The notes: generated from the sequence alone by a model not told the origin. A DNA stretch of 64,000 bases from Anomaloglossus baeobatrachus (GCF_048569485.1 NC_134353.1:701022958-701086957); one strand, 5' to 3'; positions 1 to 10,500 are shown, counted from the stretch's first letter. Made by a program: numbers and translations.

Positions 1-189
1 ACTGGATATGCTGGTCCCTGAATATGCAGGTACCTGAATAGGTGGATCGAAGGTTAGTCGGACTACAGACAGGATACCAGACTCAGACAGGCGACCGGAC
101 TCAGGCAGAACACCGGATTACAACAGTAGCAGACTCCAGCACCTGAGCGGCAGCAGCAACACAGCAACACAGACTGCAGCTGGAAAGTG

Positions 190-475
190 CTGGCACAGCG
201 GGATTGGACCCCAACAGAGTAGTGCAGGCACAGTGGTATTGGACTGCAACAGGGTAGTGCAGGCACAGCGGAATTGGACCGCAACAGGGTAGTGTGAGCA
301 CAGCGGGATTGGACAGCAACAGGGTAGTTCGAGCACAGCGGGATTGGACAGCAACAGGGTAGTGCGAGCATAGCGGGATTGGACCACAACAGGGTACTGC
401 GAGCACAGCGGGATTAGACCACAAAAGGGTAGTGCAACCACAGTGGGTTTAGACCACAACAGGATGGTGCAGTCA
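190..475 (+). repeat. 35-bp minisatellite, about 8 copies
   Basis: The unit runs approximately CACAGCGGGATTGGAC then AGCAACAGGGTAGTGCGAG, with copies starting at 264 and 299 (35-bp spacing). Because 35 is not a multiple of 3, the repeat is read in all minus-strand frames and gives long cysteine/proline-rich ORFs, which I treat as artefacts. Confidence 0.85.
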
Positions 476-535
476 CAGCAGGGAATCCAGACGTCAGGTT
501 CGAAACATAAACAGAATCTTATTAACAGGAACAGG

Positions 536-622
536 ACACAGCAGGACTTCAGGTACAGAACACAGCAGGACTTCAGGTACAGAACACAGCAGGACTTCAG
601 GTACAGAATACAGCAGGAAGAA
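536..622 (+). repeat. 24-bp minisatellite, about 4 copies
   Basis: Tandem units of CACAGCAGGACTTCAGGTAC plus AGAA lie between the 35-bp array and the second copy of the 150-bp direct repeat. Confidence 0.8.
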
Positions 623-1318
623 GGCTGAAGTTTTAGGACATACCGGTGACTGGATATGCTGGTCCCTGAATAGGCAGGTACCTGAATATGCTGCACCCAC
701 GGTTAACCGGATCCAGACAGGATACCAGACTCAGACAGGTGACTGGGCTCAGGCAGAACACAGGGCTTCAGCAGCAACAGACTCCAGTCCTTCAGCAGCA
801 ACACAGACACAACAGGTCCGGAGCAGAAATCAGCATGCCAGAACTAAATGCAATTAAAACTGGTGCAGAATACAGGCAGACCAGATCAACATGGCAGGAC
901 CAACACAGAGCTAGGTTCAGTAACTTAAGGAAGTTGCTAAACCACGCCCATCAGGGAAGAGGAACTTTTATACCATAGGCTGGGGACATCTTAGCAAGGA
1001 GCGCATGCCTCCTAAAAAAACCACAGGAAGCATGTGGGTGTGCTCTCTAGGCTGGAGGCCAGGAAACCCCACACAACTGGTACAGGGCCTGGGACCTAGG
1101 CAGGAGCTAAAGACATCACACGTGGGTATCCGCGGGTGGGGTCAACCAGGGACCACACTACACGTGGATGTAAATGAAGGTAAGAGAAGGGGCAGAGACA
1201 TGGCGCTAGGACGCCTCGTAGCGCTGGCAAACTAGGGGAGCTGGCGTTACACCCCAGTTGTGACCTCAGGTTAACTGACCTGAGGTGAACTCATTCAACT
1301 CAGTATTCTCATCTCAAG

Positions 1319-1440
1319 CAATGTGCACACGTTGAGTATTTGGTTGCAGACATTTCTGCACAAAATCTTCATCTCCTGGCAAAAAAACGCACAGAAACCG
1401 CATGCATTTTTTATGTGGTTTTGGTGCGTTGAGTTCAGTG
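1319..1440 (+). repeat. Fragment of a GTGCGCACGTTG-type MITE
   Basis: TGTGCACACGTTGAG is followed by TTTGGTTGCAGACATTTCTG. This resembles the reverse complement of the end at 46230-46275 and the terminal sequence of the Harbinger element at 34951. It is short and diverged and sits inside repeat R1. Confidence 0.4.
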
Positions 1441-1650
1441 ACTTCATCTGAGATGAGGTGATTCAATGAGTTCAATAAGTTCACCTGAGGTCCCAGCTGG
1501 GGTACCGTGGGGACAACTGGCTGTGAACTCAGGTGAATTCACTGACGTCACCATTTTCACAGCTGTGGCTCTATCAGTGTATCAATAATGCTGTAGTGAT
1601 CGGTCACGTTTTCTAATGTGACCGCGCACGGCAACCTCAGATGTACAATA

Positions 1651-2043
1651 GGTACGGAAAGTATTCAGACCCCATTACATTTTTCATCCTTTGTTTCATT
1701 GCAGTCATTTGGTAAATTCAAAAAAGTTCATTTTTTCCCATTAATGTACACTCTACACCCCATCTTAACAGAAAAAAAACAGAAATGTAGAAATTCTTAA
1801 AAATTTTATAAAAAAGAAAAAATTAAATATCACGTGGTCATAAGTATTCAGACCCTTTGCTCAGTATTGAGTAGAAGCACCCTTTTGAGCTAGTACCGCC
1901 GTGAGTCTTCTTGGGAATGATGCAACAAGTTTTTCACACCTGGATTTGGGGATCCTCTGCCATTCTTCCTTGCAGATCCTCTCCAGTTCCGTCAGGTTGG
2001 ATGGTGAACATTGGTGGACAGCCATTTTCAGGTCTCTCGTAGG
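1651..2043 (-). pseudogene. Tc1-like transposase, C-terminal relic with 3' terminal repeat
   Basis: On the minus strand 2043-1861 encodes about 60 residues typical of the end of a Tc1 transposase: DLKMAVHQCSPSNLTELERI, then EEWQRIP and a final tyrosine before the stop at 1861-1863. The non-coding tail and terminal inverted repeat (GGTACGGAAAGTATTCAGAC, read on the + strand) extend to about 1651. The catalytic DDE region is missing. This is a different Tc1 family from those at 23.7 kb and 59.1 kb. Confidence 0.75.
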
Positions 2044-2320
2044 ACCTCGTGTGGATTACATCGCACCTGCAGGAGTGTTTTGGAGGTTAATAAGGTGCTT
2101 TTTGTTTTATAAACAAAGGATTTTTCTCTGTGTTTTGCCTTTATTTATTTTTACTTACACAATTGGGCTCTCATAGACCCCCCCATTACTAACCTCAGGC
2201 TTGATGACAGCTGGGATTTTTTGACAAATGTCATTAACCGCTTATATTACCCTGATTGCTACCGCAACAGGGCAATCGGGATGAGCGAAGTAAGTAATGG
2301 ATGTGCCAATTCTGGGGTGG

Positions 2321-3420
2321 CTGCAGGCTACCGTGTTTTTCCAAAAGTAAGACCTCCCCCAAAAATAAGTGTCGCGGGCAGAGGAGGGGACGCTGCGCTC
2401 TCCCACTGCTCGGGTCCGGCTGCTGCTGCTGCTCGGTGGTGACTCGAGCGGTGGGCCGGATCCCGGGGACTCGAGCGGTGTTCCTCGCCCGTGAGTGAAA
2501 AGGGGGGGATTGATTGTGGGGATTTGATATTGTCCGTGACGCCTCCCACGGTTGTGGTGAGATTGGTGACACCACCGCTGCTCTGGACGGGGATCTCGGG
2601 AGCGATGACAGGGAGCAGCCTGGATGTTAATTCTCCCCTCCGTGGGTAGGGGGGTTGGTTGTCCCGGGGCCCGGTGATGAGGTAGGGATGGATGGCAGGC
2701 GGGTTACGGGGCCTGGTGAGGTGCAGGGTCACGGGCGCAGCGCTGTGCCGCACGGCACGGTGGTACTCACTCAGCCAGTAACACACATGGAGTCTCTGAT
2801 GAAACAAACGGCTGGATGGACGGGTCCCACAGACGCCTGCGGTGTTTTTCCCCTGCCCCAGGTTGGTAATGTAAGTCCTTTCCTGCACCTTCTGTACGCT
2901 CCTCCTGCGCTCCGGTTTCCAGCTGGCTCCCCGGTTCAGTACCGGTGGGCCACCGCTCAGCCCAGGCTACCTACGGTTCCACCAGACTGTCTTCCCGGCT
3001 CTCGCAGACGGCCACTACCATCTGCCTGACTGCTACACGAGGGCCCTAGGCTCCAACCTAGGCCCCAGTCTGCGTCTGCCTCTCTGCAGACCTCCTCTCT
3101 CTTCCTCTCCCTGGACTTGTCTGGGCTTGTTTCCTGCCTCAGGCCAGCTAAACTCCTCGGTGGGCGTGCCCATCTGCCTGACTCCGCCCACCTGGTGTGT
3201 CTGTCTGAACCCGAGGAAGAAATCAGGTCTCACTGGGGATGACTGCTGTGAACTGCTGAGGGTGGGTGTGTGTGTGTGTGTTGTTACCTATGGCCCCTGG
3301 CTTGTCCAGGGCGCCACATAAGCCCTAGCAGGGATTTTCAGCAGTTTCGGAGAAAGGCTTAAATATAAGCCCTCCCCCGAAAATAAGCCCTAGTTCCGGA
3401 TCAATAATAAAGTGTCCGTG
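2321..3420 (+). repeat. AAAATAAGCCC-type repeat R2, split by a solo LTR
   Basis: The left part (2321-2369, ...CCCCCAAAAATAAG) and the right part (3319-3420, TAAGCCCTAGCAG ... CCCCCGAAAATAAGCCCTAG) form one repeat interrupted by the solo LTR at 2370-3318. No coding sequence. Its own ends are unclear. The stretch 2191-2320 before it is unassigned. Confidence 0.5.
2370..3318. mobile_element. Solo LTR, 949 bp
   Basis: It starts TGTCGCGGGC and ends GCGCCACA, and is flanked on both sides by TAAG (2366-2369 and 3319-3322), a 4-bp target-site duplication. It contains the GTGACGCC...CACGG box also seen in the LTRs at 53485-54632 and 54949-55955. A solo LTR is the usual trace of LTR-LTR recombination. 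Family not resolved beyond LTR retrotransposon. Confidence 0.65.
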
Positions 3421-3514
3421 CAACTAACAAAGTTACAGATACTGCAGGACACTTCATTATAGACAGCGGCACCCGGCAATTACACTCACCCGACACTGAG
3501 CGGCAGGACCTGCA

Positions 3515-3735
3515 GTGATCGCACACCCCCACACATCAGCTCTCACACACACACACAATCAGATCACACACACACCAGATCTCACACACACACAGTCAGA
3601 TCGCACACATAATCAGATCGCACACATAATCAGATCGCACACACAAACATCGGATCACACGCAAACATCAAATCACACACACACACACACACACCGGATC
3701 GCACACACATCGGATCGCATACACACTCACCTCAT
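3515..3735 (+). repeat. CA-rich minisatellite (ACACACAATCAGATCGC)
   Basis: CACACA runs alternate with ATCAGATCGCACAC-type words. It is a rough reverse complement of the array at 3870-4190, so the pair forms a loose inverted repeat about 135 bp apart. Confidence 0.8.
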
Positions 3736-3869
3736 CCAGTGACACCGATCTCTTCTCGCCGGGAGAATCCTGAGAGGCAGTGCGGTGCAGCGCGACGAAC
3801 AGGACCTGCGGCCGGACACATGACTTGCTCTCATTCCCTGCTGCCGTAAGTGCTGGATGTGATGTGATG

Positions 3870-4190
3870 TGATGTGTGTGTGTGTGTGTGTGAGATCTGC
3901 TGTGTGTGTCTGCAATCGGCTGTGTGTGTGTCTGCGATCGGCTGTGTTTTTCTGCGATCGGCTGTGTGTGCCTGCGATCGGATGTGTGTATCTGTGATGG
4001 CTGTGTGTGCCTAAGATCTGCTGTGTGTGATCTGCTGTATATATCTGCGATCTGCTGTGTGTGTGTGCCTGTGATCGGATGTGTGTATCTGTGATCGGCT
4101 GTGTGTATCTGTGATCGGCTGTGTGTGCCTGCGATCTGCTGTGTGTGATCTGCTGTTTATATCTGTGATCTGCTGTGTGTGTGTGCCTGC
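3870..4190 (+). repeat. TG-rich minisatellite (TGTGTGTGCCTGCGATCGGC)
   Basis: TGTGTG runs alternate with CTGCGATCGGCTG words of about 20-24 bp. Inverted counterpart of the CA array at 3515-3735. Short cysteine-rich ORFs across it are repeat artefacts. Confidence 0.8.
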
Positions 4191-4750
4191 TTTACACGGT
4201 ACGATATATCGTGCAATTTCACGATCGATCGTACCCGCCCCCGTCGTTTGTGCGTCACGGGCAATTGCCCATGGCGCACAAAGTCGTTAACCTCTGTCAC
4301 ACGCATTTACCTGCTGAGCGACGTCGCTGTGGGCGGCGATCATCCTCTTCCTGAAGGGGGAGGGACGTTCGGCGTCACAACAACGTCACACAGCGGCCGG
4401 CCAATAGAAGCCGAGGGGCGGAGATGAGCAGGACGTAAACATCCCGCCCACCTCCTTCCTTCTGCATAGCCGGCGGGTGCCGCGGGACGGAGGTAAGCTG
4501 TGTTCATCGTTCCCGGGGTGTCACACGGAGCGGCGTGTGCTACCCCGGGAACGATGAGCAACCGGCGCCATTTTAATTAAACGAGATTATGAAACCGAGC
4601 GACGAGTACACGACTCACGATTTGTGAGCGATACTGCGTCGCTCGGAGGTGTCACACAGCCTGACATCGCAAGTGATGCCGGATGTGTGTCACAAAAACC
4701 GTGACCCTGACGATCTATCGCACGATAGATCGTCTTGTCTAAAGCACCCT
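4186..4750 (-). mobile_element. CpG-rich hairpin MITE M1, copy 1 (reverse)
   Basis: Non-coding, about 565 bp. Compared with the copies at 12421, 13784, 33278 and 45285 it lies in reverse orientation. It shares the core CGGCCGGCCAATAGAAGC and ACATCCCGCCCACCTCC. The ends read GCTTTACACGG and, on the other strand, GTGCTTTAGAC. Inner hairpins include GACGATCTATCG-TG-CGATAGATCGTC near 4710-4735 and a CCCGGGGT/ACCCCGGG pair near 4508-4550. A non-autonomous DNA transposon. The TAA target sites of other copies suggest PIF/Harbinger-like mobilisation, which is inference. Confidence 0.7.
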
Positions 4751-4752
4751 TA

Positions 4753-5136
4753 AGTGCTCGTGCGCACGTTGCGTAATTGCATGCATTTACTCTGCGTATA
4801 GTACTGCAGCGTAAATGCATGCATCCTGCGTCCCCTGCACAATCTATGAAGATTGTGCATGACACGTGCGCACGATGCTTTTATGAACACAGCGATTTGG
4901 GTGCTAAAATTTTGACCCAAATCCGTGCATTCATAAAATGAGCATGTCAATTAATTTGTGCGCTATGGATGCAGGTCCCACTCTGTTTATGGTGGGGGCA
5001 GCAGCCATAGCGCATGAAATCGGCTTTTTTTGTACAATAAAACTGCAACCATCATGCAGGGTTTCTGCAGCGATTTGACGTGCACATGTGCTGTCAAATC
5101 GCTGCAGAATATTCAGCAGTTACGTGCGCCTGAGCC
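4753..5136 (+). mobile_element. Non-autonomous Harbinger-type MITE (M2)
   Basis: Terminal repeats read GTGCTCGTGCGCACGTTGCG on the left and, reverse-complemented on the right, GGGCTCAGGCGCACGTAAC, with TTA at both flanks. The interior from 4800 (CCTGCGTCCCCTGCACAATC, then GCTTTT.TGAAC.CAGCGATTT) matches the first 190 bp of the large Harbinger element at 34951. It is therefore a deletion derivative or relative of that family with no coding region. It abuts MITE M1 copy 1. Confidence 0.75.
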
Positions 5137-5624
5137 CTTAGTAGTCATTTTCTTTACCTTTAGAATCTACCTTTTGTGAGTATATAATATATAAAACTTT
5201 TGTATTTTACAAAGTTTGTTGGACTCTGCACTATCCTTGCTCACTATCCAGCAGGGAGTTGTTTTGAACATCTTGGATTAGAGACGATGCTGTTTCCTAC
5301 CACTGTAGTGTAGTACACAGAAACAGCTGATTTCAACAATGGACTTGTTTAGGATTTTTGCACTACAGCAGACTTTTTGATCCTAGTACATGTGGTTTAT
5401 TTCCTCACTAAAAGATGAGTGATATACTGCATGTCCAGACAAATAATATGGACTTGTGTTCCAAAGAAATGTAGTGCAGTGATTTATTAATGTGTTTGTA
5501 TCTTTGAATTTGGATCTTTGGGCGAAGTTTCTTTTTCAATCGATAGCTTCTTGTTTGGATTCTGTGCAGACTGCATCAAAACTCTCTATTTTTTATTCTT
5601 TTTATTCTTTTTTTATCATAACTA
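5137..5624. other. Unassigned AT-rich sequence
   Basis: I see no gene, terminal repeat or tandem array here. The sequence is A/T-rich with short near-repeats of GTAGTGTAGTAC and no clear match to other parts of the window. Confidence 0.5.
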
Positions 5625-8600
5625 GAGATGAGCAAACTTGTTTGAAAAAGGTTTGCAAATCTCAAATTCGCCATGAGCCTTGTTCATTCGTGTTAATGTT
5701 CGGAAGCCCAAGCGCTTTTCTCCAAAATCTGCAATGTTCAGCTTTGTTCGGTAACTGTTCACGGTTGCACTAATGCTTTTCTTCTACGTTATTATGACTT
5801 TGGCTAGGATAGTGGTGCTGTTTGATGAGCCGGAGGAGGTGTTTGATGAGTCAGAGGAGGGGCAGACTGTTTTTTTTCCTCCTTAACTTAATGTGTGGAT
5901 GTTCTGGCAGCCAATCAGGGTGCAGAAATCATCCACAAGGTTCAGACACAAGGACTAATGTTATTGGCTGCCTTAGTCACATGCCCTCTGCATAGAAGAA
6001 GTGGACATGCGGTGTCGGCGCCGTTTTGAGACTACTATAGATTGGGGACAGTGCTGCTACATATGGAACGTGCGAGGTGCTGAAGCAAAGTGCGGGGATT
6101 AAAGATAAGTGCGGCATAGTTTAAACACAATCTCATAGTTTGACACAAGAACATAGTTTTACTTTATCCTTATACGTTTCCCATTGTTGGTTTTTTTTTG
6201 TTTGTTTTTTTCTTTGTTTTTCTACTTAACTGTTTATCCCCATTTATTAGGTACTCCATGGACAATGCTACCAGGTGTGTATCTTGTCAGATGTATGCAT
6301 GCCTTGAGCAGCCGTTCGAGGGTGAATATGTCTGCACTCGATGCAAGCATGTTGCATATTTGGAAGCCAAGGTAACTGATCTAAATAAGCAGCTTGCAAC
6401 ACTCAGGGGCATTGAAAACTTGGAGAGGAGTTTAGAGCTCACTGAGCTTTCTCTGGCTGGGGCCAGTGATATGGAGGAGGGTGGAAGTGGAGAAGATCAG
6501 GACCCAGAGATAGGTAGCTGGGTAACAGTTAGAAGAAGAGGTAGGGGGAAAAGTGTCAGGGAACCTAGTCCTGACCTGGCACAACCTAGTAAATATGCCT
6601 GTTTGGCTGATATTAGGAATGAAGGGCCAGGACTAGGGTCACTACAGCAGGACATTGCTCCTAGCAACCAGGAAAACAACTGCTGTAGGAAGGAGGGAAA
6701 TAGGAGTGTAGCAAAGCCCAGACAGATGTTGTTGGTAGGGGACTCTATAATTAGGCGTACAGACAGGGTCATCTGTCGCCGAGACTGTGAATGCCGAACA
6801 GTGTGTTGTCTGCCGGGTGCTCGGGTTCAGCATATTGCGGATCGGATAGACAGAATGCTGGGTGGGGCTGGGGAAAACCCAGCGGTCATGGTGCACATTG
6901 GTACCATTGGTACTAATGACAAAGTTAGAGACAGGTGGAAGGTCCTTAAAAATTATTACAGGGAACTAGGAGAGAAGCTGAAGTCCAGGACCTCCAAGGT
7001 GGTGTTTTCAGAAATACTACCGGTGTCACGAGTGTCACTAGAAAGACAGCGGGAGCTTAGGGAGATAAATACGTGGCTTAGAAATTGGTGCAGGAAGGAA
7101 GGGTTCGGGTTCATAGAGAACTGGGCCGACTTCTTAGTCGGCTACAGGCTCTACGGTAGGGACGGGCTGCACTTCAATGGGGAGGGTGCAGCTGTGCTGG
7201 GGGAGAAAATGGTCAGACGGATGGAGGAGCTTTTAAACTAGGATCATGGGGCAGGGAGGGTAGTGGAGCAAAAAAGGGGATAGATAGAGCAGATAGAGAC
7301 AGTGAGACGGTAGGGGTCAATGAAGGATTAGGGGGATGGGACATGCAAGGAACGTAGGGAGGCTAGGAGTAATAAAAGTGTTAATAGTGTTAAATGTCTA
7401 CTGGCAAATGCAAGAAGTCTTGCAAACAAAATGAATAAATTGGAGACTCTTATGTCATCCATGGATTATGATGTGGTGGGCATTAATGAAACCTAGCTGG
7501 ATGAAAGCCATGACTGGGTGACAAACATAAAGGGTTATACTACATTTAGGAAGGACAGGAAAGACAAAAAAGGTGGTGGGGTGTGTATATTTATCAAATC
7601 TAACCTAAAACCTGTGTTCAATGATGACATTGGGGGGAACTGCAACAATGTAGAGTCAGTATGGGTAAATGTACATAAGGAGGGGAATAATGGAAAAATG
7701 CTAATTGGAGTTTACTATAAGCCTCCTAACATACCTGAACAAATAGAGGGTGAAATGCTGGAACAAATGGAAAAGGCAGCTAATAATAATATTTGGGTTC
7801 TTATTATGGGGGATTTCAACTATCCAGACATACAGTGGGACATAGAATCTTCTTGTTCTGCTTACAAGCTGTAAGTTCTTATCTACTATTCAAGATAATT
7901 TCCTCTCTCAGATGATAGATGAACCGACGAGGGGAGATAATTTGCTAGATCTGGTCCTGTCAAATAGACCGGATACAATTTCAGATCTACAGATCCGGGA
8001 GCACTTGGGCACCAGCGATCATAATATGGTAAGCTTCAACTTAATATTCAATAGAACATTTCAAAGGGGAAATGCTAAAACCTGGAATTTTAGGAAAGCT
8101 GATTTCAACAAATTAAGGGAAGAGCTTAAAGGTGTAGATTGGGACTAAGTCATGGTAACTGGGGATACCAACCTAAATGGGGTAAGTTTAAGAATATACT
8201 ACTAGAGTCCTGTACAAAACTTATACCCTCTGGTAATAAAATGTCCAGGAATAAAAAGAAACCACTAAGGATAAATAAGACTGTACAATGTATAATAAAA
8301 GAAAAATAAAGGGCCTTTAAAATCTTAAAGGCTGAGAATACAGAAATAGCATTTCAGGGGTATAAAGATATCAATAGGAAATGTAAAAAAGAAATCAAAC
8401 AAGCAAAACTAGCTACTGAAACAAAAATCGGCAATGACATAAATATAAATCCCAAAATCTTTTATAAATACATTAATGCCAAAAGGAAAACAAAGGATAG
8501 TATCGACCCCTTAAAATATAATAACATGTTAGTTATAGAGGTCAAACAAAAGACTGAGATATTAAATAGGCATTTCTCATCTGTGTTCACCAAGGAACTG

Positions 8601-9815
8601 ACTGTACCAGGGATCATTCAACAAGTGAAAAATCAAAGTTCACTACCTGATATAATTAATTTAACACAAGATGAAGTACGCTTACGTCTGAGTAAATTAA
8701 ACATTGACAAATCCCCAGGGCCAGATGGCATTCATCCACGTATATTGAGGGAATTGAGCTCCGTAATCGACAGACCGCTGTATCTCATCTTTTTAGACTC
8801 ACTTGTAACAGGGTTGGTGCCTCAGGATTGGAGGATTTCTGATGTGGTACCGATATTTAAGAAAGGTAAGAGGGTAGATCCAGGCAACTACCGTCCAGTA
8901 AACCTGACATCAGTGGTATGCAAAGTTTTTGAGGGCATTTTAAGGCATGACATGCAAAAATATATTGCAGAAAATAATATAATAACTGACAAACAGCATG
9001 GATTCATGAAAGATAAATCGTGTCTAACCAATCTGTTGGGGTTCTATGAGGGGGTAAGTGCAAACCTGGATATTGGTAATGCAGCTGATGTGATTTATTT
9101 GGACTTTGCAAAGGCATTTGATACTGTACCACATAATAGACTTATGCTAATGCTCCAGAAGCAAGGACTAGGGGAAACTATATGCAACTGGGTAAGGAAT
9201 TGGCTAAAAGATAGGAAACAAAGAGTAGTCAAAATGGTAAATTCTCTAAATGGGCTACAGTCAGCAGTGGGGTGTCGCAGGGATCTGTGCTAGGACCGAT
9301 TCTTTTTAATCTCTTTATTAATGACCTTGTAGATGGGATTGATAGTAAAGTGTCAGTCTTTGCTGATGACACCAAACTATGTAGGATATTAAAAACTGAC
9401 TTTGATAGTACAATATTACAAAAAGATCTGGATAAGATGTCAGAATGGGCAGATACTTGGCAAATGAGATTTAATGTTGATAAATATAAAGTAATGCACC
9501 TAGGACGGAGTAATCCTATAACTGCGTATACATTAATTGGAAGTAAGCTCGGGACTCCAGAACAGGAGAAGGACTTGGGTATTCTCATTACAAATAAACT
9601 GAGCAGCAGCACTCAATGTCAAGCAGCAGCTGCTAAAGCAAACAAGATTTTAGGGTGTATAAAAAGAGAGATTAGATCCCGAGAGCCTAACATATTGTTG
9701 TCCCTCTATAAATCACTTGTAAGGCCACATCTGGAATATGGGATCCAGTTTTGGGCTCCACATTATAAAAAGGACATTCAGAAGTTAGAGTCAGTTCAAA
9801 GGCGGGCATCTTGTG
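5625..9815 (+). mobile_element. CR1-clade LINE, 3' end missing
   Basis: A probable 5' UTR (about 5625-6257) is followed by an esterase-type ORF1 and an endonuclease/reverse-transcriptase ORF2, the normal CR1/L3 order. ORF1 is nearly whole while ORF2 has several stops and frame changes. Similarity ends abruptly near 9815, shortly after the QRRA motif, so the last part of ORF2 and the 3' UTR are absent. Loss of the 3' end is unusual for a LINE, where 5' truncation is the rule. A later deletion or rearrangement next to the hAT relic is the simplest explanation. Confidence 0.9.
6258..7241 (+). CDS. CR1-type LINE ORF1 protein, zinc finger plus SGNH esterase
   Basis: 327 residues from MDNATRCVSC. 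This start is chosen over the upstream in-frame ATG at 6198, which only adds a hydrophobic run read from a T-rich leader. Domains: an N-terminal CxxC...CxxC finger (CVSCQ near residue 7, CTRCKH near 29), a coiled coil (AKVTDLNKQLATLRG), a charged linker with WVTVRRRGRGK, then an SGNH/GDSL-type esterase. The esterase shows LLVGDSIIRR (nucleophile block), HIGTIGTND (GTND block) and DGLHFNGEG (catalytic D-x-x-H). CR1 ORF1 proteins of this kind bind nucleic acid and act with the LINE RNA. The GTND block has an extra three residues from a duplicated GGTACCATT-type word near 6898-6912, so activity is doubtful. Confidence 0.88.
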   Translation: MDNATRCVSCQMYACLEQPFEGEYVCTRCKHVAYLEAKVTDLNKQLATLRGIENLERSLELTELSLAGASDMEEGGSGEDQDPEIGSWVTVRRRGRGKSVREPSPDLAQPSKYACLADIRNEGPGLGSLQQDIAPSNQENNCCRKEGNRSVAKPRQMLLVGDSIIRRTDRVICRRDCECRTVCCLPGARVQHIADRIDRMLGGAGENPAVMVHIGTIGTNDKVRDRWKVLKNYYRELGEKLKSRTSKVVFSEILPVSRVSLERQRELREINTWLRNWCRKEGFGFIENWADFLVGYRLYGRDGLHFNGEGAAVLGEKMVRRMEELLN

Positions 9816-9830
9816 ATTTAAATTTCAGCA
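7395..9830 (+). pseudogene. CR1-type LINE ORF2 (endonuclease and reverse transcriptase), decayed
   Basis: The endonuclease part (about 7395-8150) shows ANARSLANKMNKLE, then a TAG just after GINET (near 7494), GGGVCIFIKS, GVYYKPPN and MGDFNYPDIQW. A frame change follows near 7874. After a poorly coding stretch (8150-8525) the RT part reads KSPGPDGIHPRIL, NYRPVNLTSVVCKVFE, VIYLDFAKAFDTVPH. A further frame change lies near 9290, then SVLGPILFNLFINDL and FADDTKL. It ends near VQRRASC at about 9815, before the normal C-terminus. Product in life: a nicking endonuclease plus RT for target-primed reverse transcription. Here it is a fossil with at least four breaks. Confidence 0.9.
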
Positions 9831-9929
9831 TCTAAATTCTGATAGCTAAATCTGTGGTCCTGCCACAAATAGACATTTCAGCATAGGTGGAGGAGGAGGA
9901 AGACGACGAGGGTACGTTGCATTTCTACT

Positions 9930-10500
9930 TTAAACATTGATTATTAAGAGGTGCATGAGTTTGAGGTGTAGGCATGGTGCTCTGAGAGCCCTGCGAAATT
10001 CAGGCAACATACAACAAGGAGACCCAGCTTGGAGTCTCCACATTTCAAAAAATTTGGGGCAGACACCGGTACTGTGGCATCAATTGCACTAGAGTAGTAT
10101 AATGGCGCAGTGTGCATGCATGGGAGAGGACCTGGGAGAGAGCCTGGCCCAGCACTTCTACCATAAACATTGATCAGTAAGATGTGGTTGAGTGACAGGT
10201 GTAGTCCTGCTGCTCTGAGACCCCTGCCAGTACAGGCAACACACAGCAAGGAGATACAAGTTGGAGTCTCCACATTTGAAAAAATTAGGGGCAGACAATA
10301 GGAAAAGTGGCATCAATTAGCCCAGCGTACAAATAGTATGATTGCGCAGCATGGCTGTATGGGACTGGGTGTGGAACAAGGCCTGGTCCAGACATTTTAG
10401 CTCAAACATTGATCAGTAACAGGTGAATGAGTGACAGGTGTAGGCCTGGTTTTCTGAGACCCCTGCCACTACAGGCAACACACAACAAGGAGACCCAGTT
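9930..10500 (+). repeat. About 235-bp tandem repeat, 2.4 copies
   Basis: ACATTGATTATTAAGAGGTG (near 9935), ACATTGATCAGTAAGATGTG (near 10165) and ACATTGATCAGTAACAGGTG (near 10405) mark successive units. Each unit holds GAGACCCCTGCCA and AGGCAACACACAACAAGGAG. It probably lies in the 3' non-coding part of the hAT relic next to it, which is read on the minus strand. Confidence 0.75.

Larger units (their letters stand above)
1..800 (+). repeat. Direct repeat of about 150 bp, offset 648 bp
   Basis: The segment beginning ACTGGATATGCTGGTCCCTG at 1 recurs at 649. Similarity continues through the GACAGGATACCAGACTCAGA stretch to about 800. The two copies bracket the 35-bp and 24-bp minisatellites, so the whole block looks like one duplicated module. 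Confidence 0.75.
1..1251 (-). mobile_element. LTR-like repeat rich in minisatellites (uncertain)
   Basis: No convincing coding region. The right edge at 1251 reads, on the minus strand, TGTAACGCC, a typical LTR-type TG start. The left side runs off the window. It holds a 150-bp direct repeat and two minisatellites listed separately. I infer an old LTR-type element from the edge and the abrupt change to another repeat at 1252. No paired LTR or target duplication can be seen, so this is weak. Confidence 0.3.
1252..2190 (+). repeat. Dispersed repeat R1 with internal TTCACCTGAGGT palindromes, copy 1
   Basis: The repeat carries several palindromic GTTCACCTGAGGT-type words, then CACAGCTGTGGCTC and TTTTCTAATGTGAC, and ends GGGCTCTCATAG. 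A second copy lies at 46280-46690 with the same order. Copy 1 is interrupted by a MITE-like fragment (1319-1440) and a Tc1 tail (1651-2043). Copy 2 lacks both at the equivalent places, so these are later insertions. Confidence 0.6.

Noticed and set aside
63-700. Cys/Pro-rich minus-strand ORFs
   Set aside because: They follow the 35-bp and 24-bp minisatellites frame by frame.
1005-1235. A 76-codon + strand ORF
   Set aside because: No domain, lies in LTR-like repeat sequence, and is no longer than expected by chance.
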